A program made the position numbers and the translations under genes. From Nevskia sp. (GTDB lineage Bacteria; Pseudomonadota; Gammaproteobacteria; Nevskiales; Nevskiaceae): a stretch of 38,652 nt of DNA. The DNA lies in NCBI RefSeq assembly GCF_023266035.1, contig NZ_JAHFRY010000024.1, positions 1-38,652 on the forward strand, in the 5' to 3' direction. Positions within the stretch are counted from its first letter, which is position 1. Every line of letters starts with the position of its first letter. Below, piece by piece: positions 19,998 to 31,394 of the stretch. Below the pieces are notes generated by a model. The model did no database searches. It saw only the letters and a program-made list of their open reading frames with translations, and was not told the origin of the DNA.

Positions 19998-20258
19998 TTA
20001 GGGCATTGGATCCAGCAGCCCGGTCATCAGATGCCGCGAGGCATGCAGGTTGTGCTGCACGCCGTCGACGACGATGCAGAACGCCGCGTCCATGACGTTC
20101 AGCAGCGGATAGACGCCGAGCGCGGCGACGAAGAACACGCTGCCTTCCGGGTTGTAGCCGTTGAAGAAATAGCGATCGTAGAAATTGCGGTCGGTACCGG
20201 CGTAGGCAATCGGCTCGGCGGTCTGGTGAATCGGTTAATCGTCGCCCTTGGTCAGTAT
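19998..20258 (-). pseudogene. Decayed N-terminal gene fragment (unknown-function family)
   Basis: Continuous reverse reading ATA-LTKGDD-TAA-PIHQTAEPIAYAGTDRNFYDRYFFNGYNPEGSVFFVAALGVYPLLNVMDAAFCIVVDGVQHNLHASRHLMTGLLDPMP*: protein-like throughout but no ATG and an early in-frame TAA (20235-20237). Confidence 0.6.
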
Positions 20259-20271
20259 GGCGGGTCTCGGC

Positions 20272-21387
20272 TCAGCGGATCAGGGACAGCGAACCGAGAT
20301 CGATCATCTGCTGCGCATGGCGGTTGATCATCGTGCTGAGCATCTGGTCGCCGCGTTCGGTCGGCGTGGTGATCGCCGCACCGACCACGCCCATGATCAG
20401 GCCGTGTGGTGCCAGCAGGCGGTAGTCGTGCCAGCAGCGCTCCCAGCTGTAATCGCTGACGCCGCGAGCGAGCAGGGCACTGTGGTAGCGGCGCGCCAGG
20501 GTTTCCTCGACTGGCCGGCGCACCGCGGGCAGCAGGCCGGCGCCGATGAAGTAGCTGGCGTCGAGCACACCGGGGCCGGCCATCAGGGTCTGCCAGTCCA
20601 GTGCGGCGACCGGCGTCTTGCCGCCACGGGCGTCGAACAACATGTTGTCGAGCCGGTAGTCGTGATGAACGATGGTGAACGGCGCGGTCTGCATCGCGAA
20701 CCAGGGCACGATGTTGGCGGCGAACTGGTCAAGGATCGCCGCCACGCCGGGTTCGAGCAGGGCGGCGAAACGCGGCTTGACCATCTCCACCGCCGGCGGG
20801 AACTGGCTGCAGTACATGCCGACCATCAAGTCGCGGCTCATCCAGGCTTGCGACAGCGTGGCCTGATCACCCCACAGCGGTGCCTGCATCGCCGCCACTG
20901 CGTCCATTGCTGCTTCGGCATCGGCCAGGCTGCAACCGGTCAGCTGATCGCCGCCGCGGGCAGGGGCGAGGTCTTCGAACAGCAGGCAGAAGGTGGTCTT
21001 GTCGGCGGCGATGTCGGCGAACAGGGCCGTGGCCACGACGGCGCCGAGGCGTGGCGCGACCAGTTGATAGAAGCGCGTCTCGCGCTCGTACAGGCCGAGG
21101 GCCTGACCTGAGGCGCGGCTGGCTTCGCCGGCGGCGGCCATCTTGGCGACCAGGGTGGTCGGCGCGCCAGCCTCGGCGCGGTCGTAGCGGAGGGCGATGC
21201 GCAGATTGGCTCCCATCATGCCGTTGCCGACCGGGGTGCTGCTGGCTTCGACCACGCGTGCCGTGCCGATCCGGCCGCTGGCGCGCAGCACCGTGGTCAG
21301 CCATTCGGGCGTAAGTCCCTGCGGACCATCGATCAGGGGATGGCCTGCGGCCGGGTCATGGCGCAGCGGGGCGGTCAGGGTGGTCAT
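20272..21387 (-). CDS. Phosphotransferase family protein (aminoglycoside phosphotransferase-like)
   Basis: 371 aa, FTIVHHDYRLDNMLFD and ALDWQTLMAGPGVLDASYFIG motifs. Confidence 0.88.
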   Translation of the reverse strand: MTTLTAPLRHDPAAGHPLIDGPQGLTPEWLTTVLRASGRIGTARVVEASSTPVGNGMMGANLRIALRYDRAEAGAPTTLVAKMAAAGEASRASGQALGLYERETRFYQLVAPRLGAVVATALFADIAADKTTFCLLFEDLAPARGGDQLTGCSLADAEAAMDAVAAMQAPLWGDQATLSQAWMSRDLMVGMYCSQFPPAVEMVKPRFAALLEPGVAAILDQFAANIVPWFAMQTAPFTIVHHDYRLDNMLFDARGGKTPVAALDWQTLMAGPGVLDASYFIGAGLLPAVRRPVEETLARRYHSALLARGVSDYSWERCWHDYRLLAPHGLIMGVVGAAITTPTERGDQMLSTMINRHAQQMIDLGSLSLIR

Positions 21388-21446
21388 GCGCTCTCCTCAC
21401 GATTATTGATGTTTTGCCCGGCATGTCGATGCTGCCAGGTCAAAGA

Positions 21447-21476
21447 TTGACACTGTAAAATATACAGCGTTAAATA
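21447..21476 (+). promoter_or_regulatory. TetR-gene promoter with operator palindrome
   Basis: TTGACA-N18-TAAATA; palindrome ACACTGTAaaataTACAGCGT (21450-21470) within the spacer in the divergent intergenic region. Confidence 0.6.
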
Positions 21477-21481
21477 ACGGT

Positions 21482-22207
21482 ATGGCACGCGCACAATTGA
21501 GTCAAGAGCAGATCGACGTGATGCGTCAGCGGCTGGTGCTGCTGGCGCTCGACATCTATCGCCGCGAGGGCATCGACGCCATCTCGCTGCGCCGCCTCGC
21601 CGAGATGGCCGGCATCAGCCACACGCTGCCGTATCGCTATTTCGAGTCCAAGGAAGCCTTGCTGGTGGCGCTGCGTACCGAGTGCACGCAGGCCTTCGAT
21701 CGCCATGTGCACGAGCAGGAGCACGCCAAGGCGCCGCCGCTGGAGCGCATCCGCTCCGTGGCCGAGGCCTACATCGATTACGTGCGCCGCTGGCCGACCG
21801 ACTACCTGCTGATCTTCGCTGCGCACCCGACGCCGCTGACCCAGTACCCGGACCTGCTGGCCGCGCGCCAGCGGGTGGTGGAGCACGGCGTCGAAGTGGC
21901 GCGGTCGGCGATCGACGCCGGCCTGCTGCATGGCGACGCCCGCCAGGTCGCCCATCTGTTCTGGATGTCGCTGCATGGTCTGATGACCCTGCACGTCGCC
22001 GGCCAGCTGGTGCATGGCTGCAGCCTGGAAGATCTGCTGGAGCCGCTGATCGAATCGATGATCGGCGTCAAGGCGCAAGCTGCTCCAGCGGTCGCTCCAG
22101 TTGCCGCAAGTGCACGCCGCCGACCGGACCCGAACCGGCCGCCGCGCGTTCCGCCCAGCGATGTCCTGATCGCGCCCCGGCGTCGACGTCCCGGGCCGCG
22201 CGGCTGA
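21482..22207 (+). CDS. TetR family transcriptional regulator
   Basis: ALDIYRREGIDAISLRRLAEMAGISHTLPYRYFESKEALLVAL N-terminal HTH. Confidence 0.93.
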   Translation: MARAQLSQEQIDVMRQRLVLLALDIYRREGIDAISLRRLAEMAGISHTLPYRYFESKEALLVALRTECTQAFDRHVHEQEHAKAPPLERIRSVAEAYIDYVRRWPTDYLLIFAAHPTPLTQYPDLLAARQRVVEHGVEVARSAIDAGLLHGDARQVAHLFWMSLHGLMTLHVAGQLVHGCSLEDLLEPLIESMIGVKAQAAPAVAPVAASARRRPDPNRPPRVPPSDVLIAPRRRRPGPRG

Positions 22208-22240
22208 ACCGTTCCAGATCCGCTTACTCGCGAGTTCCCC

Positions 22241-23149
22241 ATGAGCACTGCCCCCGTTTCGCTGACCAGCCTGAGCCCTGAGCAGAAGGCCGAATTCAAT
22301 CGCCTGACTCGCGCGCCCGATGTCGCCTGGCCCACCGTCGCGCTGTGGGTGCTGGTGGTTGGTGTCTACCTGTCCAGCTACGTGCTGGCCGGTATCGGCA
22401 TCATCCCGCTGTGGTGGGGCATGGTCATCAACAGCGTGATCGGCTACTTCGCGTTCTCGATCGTCCACGACTCCATTCACCGGGCGATCTCGACCAACGC
22501 CAGGCTCAATGACTTCATCGGCCAGACCACGGTCTGGCTCGGCGCGCCCTATGTCGATCTGAAGCTGTTCCGCTGGGGCCATATCCTGCATCACCGTTTC
22601 ACCGGCGGCCCGCGCGATCCGGACCAGATCCTGCACGGCCCGAGCTGGAGTCTGCCGTTGCGCTGGATCGCAATCGATCTGCTCTATCTGATCCACTCCA
22701 TTCGCTATGGCGACAAGATCTCGAAGCCCTACCTGCGCCGTTCGCTGTGGCTGACTGCAGGCACCGCCGTGGTTTTCGGCGCGCTGATCGCCAACGGTTA
22801 TTTCTGGCATCTGCTGATGCTCTGGCTGGTGCCGTCGCGAATGATCTTCCTGACCCTCGGCTTCAGCTTCTTCTGGCTGCCGCATGTGCCGCACGACGTG
22901 CGCCAGGACGAGAACCTGACCAAGGCCACGGCGATCCGCCTCGGCCACGAAAGTTTCATGACGCCGGCGCTGCAGTACCAGAACTTCCACCTGATCCATC
23001 ACCTGTATCCGACCACGCCGTTCTACAACAACGTCCGCGTCTGGCAGTTGCTGGAACCGGCGCTGCGCCAGCGCGATCTGGCGATCCAGTACGGCTTCGC
23101 GATCCGGCCGACGATTCATCCGGCGCCGGGTTCGGCGCAGGCCGCCTGA
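22241..23149 (+). CDS. Fatty acid desaturase / membrane di-iron protein
   Basis: Histidine motifs VHDSIHR, HILHHRF, HLIHHLYP; several hydrophobic segments. Confidence 0.88.
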   Translation: MSTAPVSLTSLSPEQKAEFNRLTRAPDVAWPTVALWVLVVGVYLSSYVLAGIGIIPLWWGMVINSVIGYFAFSIVHDSIHRAISTNARLNDFIGQTTVWLGAPYVDLKLFRWGHILHHRFTGGPRDPDQILHGPSWSLPLRWIAIDLLYLIHSIRYGDKISKPYLRRSLWLTAGTAVVFGALIANGYFWHLLMLWLVPSRMIFLTLGFSFFWLPHVPHDVRQDENLTKATAIRLGHESFMTPALQYQNFHLIHHLYPTTPFYNNVRVWQLLEPALRQRDLAIQYGFAIRPTIHPAPGSAQAA

Positions 23150-23180
23150 GCCACGTCCAACGAAAAGCTGAGGAGAACCG

Positions 23181-23357
23181 ATGAGCACAGCCAACCGCCG
23201 CTATCGCTGCCGCTACTGCTCGCACGTCTATGACGAAGCCCTCGGCGATGCCGATGCCGGCATCGCGCCCGGCACCCGCTTCGAGGACATTCCGGACGAC
23301 TGGATGTGCCCGGAATGCGGCGCCGCCAAGGGTGATTACGACTTGATCGAGGGCTGA
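23181..23357 (+). CDS. Rubredoxin (absent from the supplied ORF track)
   Basis: 58 aa MSTANRRYRCRYCSHVYDEALGDADAGIAPGTRFEDIPDDWMCPECGAAKGDYDLIEG; CxxC...CPxC with GAGGAGA RBS. Confidence 0.96.
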   Translation: MSTANRRYRCRYCSHVYDEALGDADAGIAPGTRFEDIPDDWMCPECGAAKGDYDLIEG

Positions 23358-23432
23358 TGGGCTGTGGCCGTTGTCCGGCCGGTCGAAATGTGGTCCGCTT
23401 GCGCCATCCAGTCCACGCCGGCCCGCGCAGCG

Positions 23433-23984
23433 ATGAGCGACATCACCCAGCTGATCGAAAGCCAGAATCGCGAGGTCGGCGTCGACAGCGCCGCGCTGTT
23501 CCGCGCCGCGTTCGACGAGCTTCGCAAGCTGGCGCGCTCGCGGCTGGCGGCTTCCGCGCCGCTGACCCTGCTCGACACCACCGCCCTGGTCCACGAAAGC
23601 TGGCTGCGCCTGTCCGGCCAGCAGACCCTGCAGGTGGAAACCCGGCGCAAGTTCTTCGCCTATGCCTCGCAGGTGATGCGCACGGTGATCGTCGACGAGA
23701 TCCGTGTACGCAATGCCGAACGCCGCGGCAGCGGCGAGCAGGCGCTGACCCTGAACACCGCGATCGGCGATGGTGTGGCGGCCGACAACGATGAAGCGCT
23801 GCAGGTGCATGAAGCGCTGGAGGCGCTGGCCCAGGTCGAGCCGCGTCTGGCCCAGGTGGTCGAGATGCGCTACTTCGGCGGGCTCACCGAAGTCGAGATC
23901 GGCGAAGCGCTGGGCCTGACCGAACGCACCGTGCGCCGTGATTGGGAGAAGGCCCGGCTGCTGCTGGCGGCGATGCTGCGCTGA
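23433..23984 (+). CDS. ECF sigma factor of the kinase-linked type (module B)
   Basis: MSDITQLIESQNREVGVDSAALFRAAFDELRKLARSRL...LLDTTALVHESWLRLSGQ...KFFAYASQVMRTVIVDEIRVRNAERRG...LTEVEIGEALGLTERTVRRDWEKARLLL. Confidence 0.93.
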   Translation: MSDITQLIESQNREVGVDSAALFRAAFDELRKLARSRLAASAPLTLLDTTALVHESWLRLSGQQTLQVETRRKFFAYASQVMRTVIVDEIRVRNAERRGSGEQALTLNTAIGDGVAADNDEALQVHEALEALAQVEPRLAQVVEMRYFGGLTEVEIGEALGLTERTVRRDWEKARLLLAAMLR

Positions 23985-24008
23985 GCATCCAGCCCGCAGC
24001 GTCGGCGA

Positions 24009-24036
24009 TGTCCGTTTCGGCGCGCCGATTGCGTTT
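24009..24036 (+). promoter_or_regulatory. Module-B promoter-like motif B1: TGTCCG-N16-GCGTTT
   Basis: TGTCCGTTTCGGCGCGCCGATTGCGTTT, directly upstream of the kinase ATG at 24043. Confidence 0.8.
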
Positions 24037-24042
24037 GCCTGA

Positions 24043-26730
<2,688 letters not shown>

Positions 26731-26768
26731 ACCCGGCCGTCAGCGGCCTCGGTTCCCTGAAGGAACGA

Positions 26769-26796
26769 TGTCCGGTTTGGGCGCGCGGTTGCGTTT
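26769..26796 (+). promoter_or_regulatory. Module-B promoter-like motif B2: TGTCCG-N16-GCGTTT
   Basis: TGTCCGGTTTGGGCGCGCGGTTGCGTTT, ~35 nt upstream of the 26832 start. Confidence 0.82.
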
Positions 26797-26831
26797 GCAG
26801 GGGTGAGCCATCACGCCCGGAAGCCCACGCC

Positions 26832-29800
26832 ATGACCTTTGCCCGCATCCTGCCGATCGCCGTCGTCCTCGCCCTGCTGGCGGGCTGCGATGGCGCTGCG
26901 CCGGGAACCCCCGCACCGCCACCACCACCACCGGCCGGCAATCGCGCGCCGGTCGCGCAGTTCGCAGCGCCCGCCACGGTGATCGCCGGCCAGCCGCTGG
27001 CGTTCGACGGCAGCGCGTCCAGCGATCCGGATGGCGATGCGCTCAGCCTGCACTGGGATTTCGGTGACGGCCTGCGCGGCGGTGGCGGGCGTCTGGCGCA
27101 CGTGTTCGACAGCGCCGGCAGCTACCCGGTGACGCTGACCGCGACCGATCCCGCGGGCGCCAGCGGCAGCCTCAGCCACACGATCACCGTCGCGCCGGCG
27201 CCGGGGCCGGCACGGACGCAGGCGGTCAGCGGCCGGGTCACCGCACTCGATGGCAGCGCGCTGGCCGAGGTCGGCGTGCGCGCCGGCGCTACCACCGGCG
27301 TCACCGACGGCGACGGCCGGCTGTCGCTGGCGCTGGGCATCGGCGTGCCGCAAACCCTGCGCTTCAGCCGCAGCGGCTATGTCGACCAGGTCCAGACCCT
27401 GAACTTCCCCGAAGGCAGTGGCGAAGACACCAGCTTCGTCGTGGCGATGCGTGCCGGCGAGCCGGCGCAGACCTTGGCCGATGCCGCGGCCGGCGGCGTG
27501 CTGAGCGGCCGCGACGGCGTCCGCATCCAGTTGCCGCCGGCCGCGCTGGTCACCGCCGCCGGGGTTCCGGTCAGCGGTGCGGTGGACATCACGATGACGC
27601 CGATCGACATCACCTTGCCCAATGCTGGCGGCTTCCCCGGCCAGTTCGCCGGGATCGATGCCAATGCCGTCGTCCAGCCGATCGTCAGCTACGGCACTAC
27701 CGATTTCGTGCTCAGCCAAGGCGGCCAGCGGCTGCAGCTGGCGCCCGGCAAGCCGGCGGAAATCCTGCTGCCGCTGTACGCCACGCAGCGGCTTGGCGGC
27801 GCTGTGATCGCGGTCGGCGAGCGCCTGCCGCTGTGGTCGCTGAGCGAAACCTCCGGGCTCTGGGTGCAGGAAGGCGAGGGTGAAGTGGTGGCCGCCGCCG
27901 CTGCGCCCACCGGCATGGCGCTGCGCGCGACGGTGTCGCACTTCTCGCCGTGGAATGCCGACATTCCCTTCGTGCTGCGCAGTCCCGGTGTGCGCGGCCG
28001 CTGTGTCTACGACGACGACATCGGCGTGCCGGGGGCACGTGATCATTTTGCCACTGCCGTGCTCTGCAACTGGCTGGCCGAGATGGACCGCGGCATCCCG
28101 CCCCAGGGTGCAGCACGAGGCGCGCCGGCCCACGCACCGGCCCGCTTCGGCAGCCAGGCGGAACCGCCGCCACCGCCGCTGCCCGGCTTCTCGGCCTACG
28201 GTGCGGTGCCGGTCGGCGGCGACGTCCTTGCACTGCCGGCCAATGCGCCGATCCGCTTCACCGTCACCGCCCTGAACGGTAGTTTCACCGGCAGCGCCAC
28301 GCTCGCTGCCGGCAGTACCGAAAGCGAAGTGGTGGTGAAGATGCGGCCGCTGGAAACCGGCGGCGGCGATGGCGAGGCGATCACCCTGCCGTTCGAGGCC
28401 GAACGTCGCTTCGAAGCCGGTGAAACGCAGAGCTTCCGTCTTGAAGGGCAGGGCTTCCGCTGGCTGCGCGTCACCGTGACGCCGACCGGCAGCGGCGCTC
28501 CGGTGCAGGGCGAGCTCCGCGTGTTCCGGGGCCTGTTGCCGGTGGCCGGCGGCAATCTGCAAGCCGGTTTGACCGTGCTGCTGGCGGCGAACGGCGAGCA
28601 CCGCGTGGAACTGCTGCCGACCGGCGACACGCCGACGACGGCGCGCCTGCGTATCGAACTGCTCGGCAGCGATCAGGCCGAAACGCTGCCGCTGCCGCTG
28701 GACTTGAACCGCAGCCAGCCGGAACTGACGGTATTGCGCACCAGCTTCAACGTCGAAGCGGCGCGCACGCTGCACTTCGGCCTGCGCGAAAACCGCGTGC
28801 ACTATCGTTTGCGCGAGCCCGACGGCAGCGAGGTCTTCAACTTCCCGGCCGATGGCAATGCCAGCAGCTTCAGCTTCCTGCAGCGCTCGCTGCCGGCCAG
28901 CATCGGCACTTACGTGCTGGAAGCCGCCAGCATCGATGGCCTGACCTGGCCGCTCAATCTGTCCGCCGAACTCAGCCACTGGCTGCCGCAGGGCGCGGTG
29001 CTCGACGGTTACAAGCTGCTGGACCTGGTCGCCGACCGTGCCGGTCAGCCGGTGCTGCTGCTGTCGCGCGACTACAGCGAAGGCGGCAGCGCGCGGCAGG
29101 CGCTGGTGCTGCGCCGCTGGAGCGGCAGCGAGTGGCTCGAAGCCGCCGGCGAACTCACCGGCATCGTGCCGCGCAACTGCGGCTTCAGCGGCGCCAATGC
29201 CGCCAGCCTGGCCTTCGACAGCAGCAACCGGCCGCTGCTGGCCTACACCGAAGCGCTCGGCAGCGCCGGTATCCGGACCGTGGTGCAGCGCTACTCGGGC
29301 AGCGCCTGGCAGACGCTGGGGCCTGACCAGGGCGTGCTTGGCCAGAACCCTGGCCGAGCCTCCTGCACGACCGCCCGCGTGCTGATCCGCGTCGATGGCG
29401 ACGATCGCCCGCTGGTGGCGCTGCGCAGCGCGCAGTCGGACTTCCAGTTCGAAGTCAGGCGTTACGACGGCAGCGCCTGGACCGGGATAGCGGCGCCGTT
29501 GGCCGCATCCGATCCATTCGACGGCGAGCAGTTCGACCTGCAGCTGGCGCCGGACGGCCAGGCCTACGTCGCCAGCAGCCAGCGTTCGACAGCCGAGGCG
29601 GCGCGCGTGTTGCGCTACGTGGCTGGGCCAGGGCCGCAGTCGGGGCCGGGCGCCTGGCAGGCCGTCGGTCCCGATCAGGGCCGTTTGCCGGCACCGGCGG
29701 GCCAGGGTGCGGAGTACGACCCTTTGCTGCGCTTCACGGCCAGCGGTCAGCCGATCGTGGCCGGCGGCAATCGCCAGTCGGTGGCGGTGTTTCGTTACGA

Positions 29801-30176
29801 CGGCAGCCAGTGGACGGCCGGTGCCGCCGCCGGCATTCCGGTCAACGGCTCGCTGCAGCCGGAAATCGCTTTCGCGATGCTGGGCGACGAGGCCACGCTG
29901 GGCTGGGCCCGGGTAGCCTCGGTCAACGGCCGCTTCACCAACACGCCGCTGGTACAAGCCAGCGACGCCGCTGACCGCTACCGCCCATTCGGTGCCGATG
30001 ACGGCGCGGTCGTGCCGTTCTCGCCCGGCAATCGGGCCAGTGGCTACGTGCCCGACAGCGGCCGCCAGCAGCGCCTGCTGAATATCGGCGGCGTGCTGTA
30101 CCAGGCGATCGAGGCCTCCTCCATGGACGGCAGCACCTCGCGCAACCGCGTCTCGCTGCTGCGGCTGACGCCATGA
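26832..30176 (+). CDS. Large lipoprotein with PKD-like domain, carboxypeptidase-regulatory-like domain and C-terminal propeller-like repeats (module B)
   Basis: Lipobox LLAGC; SSDPDGDALSLHWDFGDG...HVFDSAGSYPVTLTATDPAGAS (PKD); SGRVTALDGSALAEVGVRAG...; repeated RYDGSxW units. Confidence 0.85.
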   Translation: MTFARILPIAVVLALLAGCDGAAPGTPAPPPPPPAGNRAPVAQFAAPATVIAGQPLAFDGSASSDPDGDALSLHWDFGDGLRGGGGRLAHVFDSAGSYPVTLTATDPAGASGSLSHTITVAPAPGPARTQAVSGRVTALDGSALAEVGVRAGATTGVTDGDGRLSLALGIGVPQTLRFSRSGYVDQVQTLNFPEGSGEDTSFVVAMRAGEPAQTLADAAAGGVLSGRDGVRIQLPPAALVTAAGVPVSGAVDITMTPIDITLPNAGGFPGQFAGIDANAVVQPIVSYGTTDFVLSQGGQRLQLAPGKPAEILLPLYATQRLGGAVIAVGERLPLWSLSETSGLWVQEGEGEVVAAAAAPTGMALRATVSHFSPWNADIPFVLRSPGVRGRCVYDDDIGVPGARDHFATAVLCNWLAEMDRGIPPQGAARGAPAHAPARFGSQAEPPPPPLPGFSAYGAVPVGGDVLALPANAPIRFTVTALNGSFTGSATLAAGSTESEVVVKMRPLETGGGDGEAITLPFEAERRFEAGETQSFRLEGQGFRWLRVTVTPTGSGAPVQGELRVFRGLLPVAGGNLQAGLTVLLAANGEHRVELLPTGDTPTTARLRIELLGSDQAETLPLPLDLNRSQPELTVLRTSFNVEAARTLHFGLRENRVHYRLREPDGSEVFNFPADGNASSFSFLQRSLPASIGTYVLEAASIDGLTWPLNLSAELSHWLPQGAVLDGYKLLDLVADRAGQPVLLLSRDYSEGGSARQALVLRRWSGSEWLEAAGELTGIVPRNCGFSGANAASLAFDSSNRPLLAYTEALGSAGIRTVVQRYSGSAWQTLGPDQGVLGQNPGRASCTTARVLIRVDGDDRPLVALRSAQSDFQFEVRRYDGSAWTGIAAPLAASDPFDGEQFDLQLAPDGQAYVASSQRSTAEAARVLRYVAGPGPQSGPGAWQAVGPDQGRLPAPAGQGAEYDPLLRFTASGQPIVAGGNRQSVAVFRYDGSQWTAGAAAGIPVNGSLQPEIAFAMLGDEATLGWARVASVNGRFTNTPLVQASDAADRYRPFGADDGAVVPFSPGNRASGYVPDSGRQQRLLNIGGVLYQAIEASSMDGSTSRNRVSLLRLTP

Positions 30177-30200
30177 GCCAGACAGCATCACCAACGACGA

Positions 30201-30228
30201 TGTCCGGTTTGGGCGGCGCGCTGCGTTT
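30201..30228 (+). promoter_or_regulatory. Module-B promoter-like motif B3: TGTCCG-N16-GCGTTT
   Basis: TGTCCGGTTTGGGCGGCGCGCTGCGTTT, ~34 nt upstream of the 30263 start. Confidence 0.82.
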
Positions 30229-30262
30229 GCTCGGGTACAACCCCTGTGACGGAGCCGCGCCG

Positions 30263-31036
30263 ATGAACCTGATCCCTGCCGTGCAAGCTGCCGCGCTTGC
30301 CCTCGCTGCCACCCTGACCCTGTCCGGGACCCTGGCCGGCTGTGCCAGCACGGCCCCGGCGCAGGCCGACCGCAGTGCCAGCCACCAGGCGCTGACCAAG
30401 CTGCCACGCAAGAGCCCCGAGCAGCGCGTGGCGGTGGCGATCTACGAGGTCACCAGCAATCTGCAGGAACTGCCGCCGCGCGGCGCCACCGAGCAGTTCA
30501 AGACGGCGCTGGTCAAGAGTGGCCAGTTCAGAGTCGTCGAGCGTGCCCAGCTCGATCGCGGTGTGGTCCGCGAGAAGCAGATGAACGCCGCCGGCCAGAC
30601 CAGCGGCAATAGCGCGCAACAGCAGTTGCGCGGCGCCGAGTACATCTTCCAGGCCGAGATCACCGAGCTGAACGGCGGCGCCGGTACCAGCAGCAATGGC
30701 ATCAACATCGGCGGCTTCCAGCTCGGCGGCGCCAGCAACCAGGATGAGCTGGGGCTCGATGTCAGCATCGTCGATGCCGCCACCGGCGATGTCGTCGACG
30801 CGATCAATGTGCGCAAGACGCTCGGCGGGTCGGCGATCAGCGTCGGCGGCCTCGGCGCGCTGGTCAATCGGGTGATGGCCGAGAACGGCAAATCCACCTC
30901 GCCGTACATGCCGGAAGTCCAGCACCAGTCGACCCGCAAGGACAGCTTCGATGCCGCATTGCGCGAAGCGATCGAGGAAAGCGTGCGCCAGCTGCTGCTG
31001 CGCTTCGACAGCAGCGTCGCCCAGGCCGGCGGTTGA
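30263..31036 (+). CDS. CsgG family lipoprotein (module B copy)
   Basis: Lipobox LAGC; RVAVAIYEVTSNLQELPPRGATEQFKTALVKSGQFRVVERAQLDRGVVREKQMNAAGQTSGNSAQQQLRGAEYIFQAEITEL...DELGLDVSIVDAATGDVVDAINVRKT. Confidence 0.85.
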   Translation: MNLIPAVQAAALALAATLTLSGTLAGCASTAPAQADRSASHQALTKLPRKSPEQRVAVAIYEVTSNLQELPPRGATEQFKTALVKSGQFRVVERAQLDRGVVREKQMNAAGQTSGNSAQQQLRGAEYIFQAEITELNGGAGTSSNGINIGGFQLGGASNQDELGLDVSIVDAATGDVVDAINVRKTLGGSAISVGGLGALVNRVMAENGKSTSPYMPEVQHQSTRKDSFDAALREAIEESVRQLLLRFDSSVAQAGG

Positions 31037-31046
31037 GGACGCCGGC

Positions 31047-31394
31047 ATGCGCGCTTCCTTGATGCTCCTCGCCGCGTTCATGGCCTTGCCCGCTGCTGCC
31101 CAGTCGGGCTACGGCAGTGCCGATCCTTACGGCTCGTATGACGCTTATGGCCAGCCCTCGTATGGACAATCTCCGTACGGGCAGGGTGGCGTCGCCGCAC
31201 CATCGACGATTCCCAATCAGGGCCCGAGCACCGCCGTGGTGCCGGATGTGCAGCCGCCGGCGGCGCTGACGCCGAAGCGCAAGCGGCAAGCCACGCCGGC
31301 AGCGTCGGGCATCGATTGGGGCGGCGCTGGCGGCGCCGTCTACAACACTTATCCCGATCCCTATCCGGACGCCGCGCCGCCGGCGCCGAGATGA
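31047..31394 (+). CDS. Small secreted Tyr/Gly/Gln-rich protein (module B)
   Basis: MRASLMLLAAFMALPAAAQSGYGSADPYGSYDAYGQPSYGQSPYGQGG... Confidence 0.7.
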   Translation: MRASLMLLAAFMALPAAAQSGYGSADPYGSYDAYGQPSYGQSPYGQGGVAAPSTIPNQGPSTAVVPDVQPPAALTPKRKRQATPAASGIDWGGAGGAVYNTYPDPYPDAAPPAPR

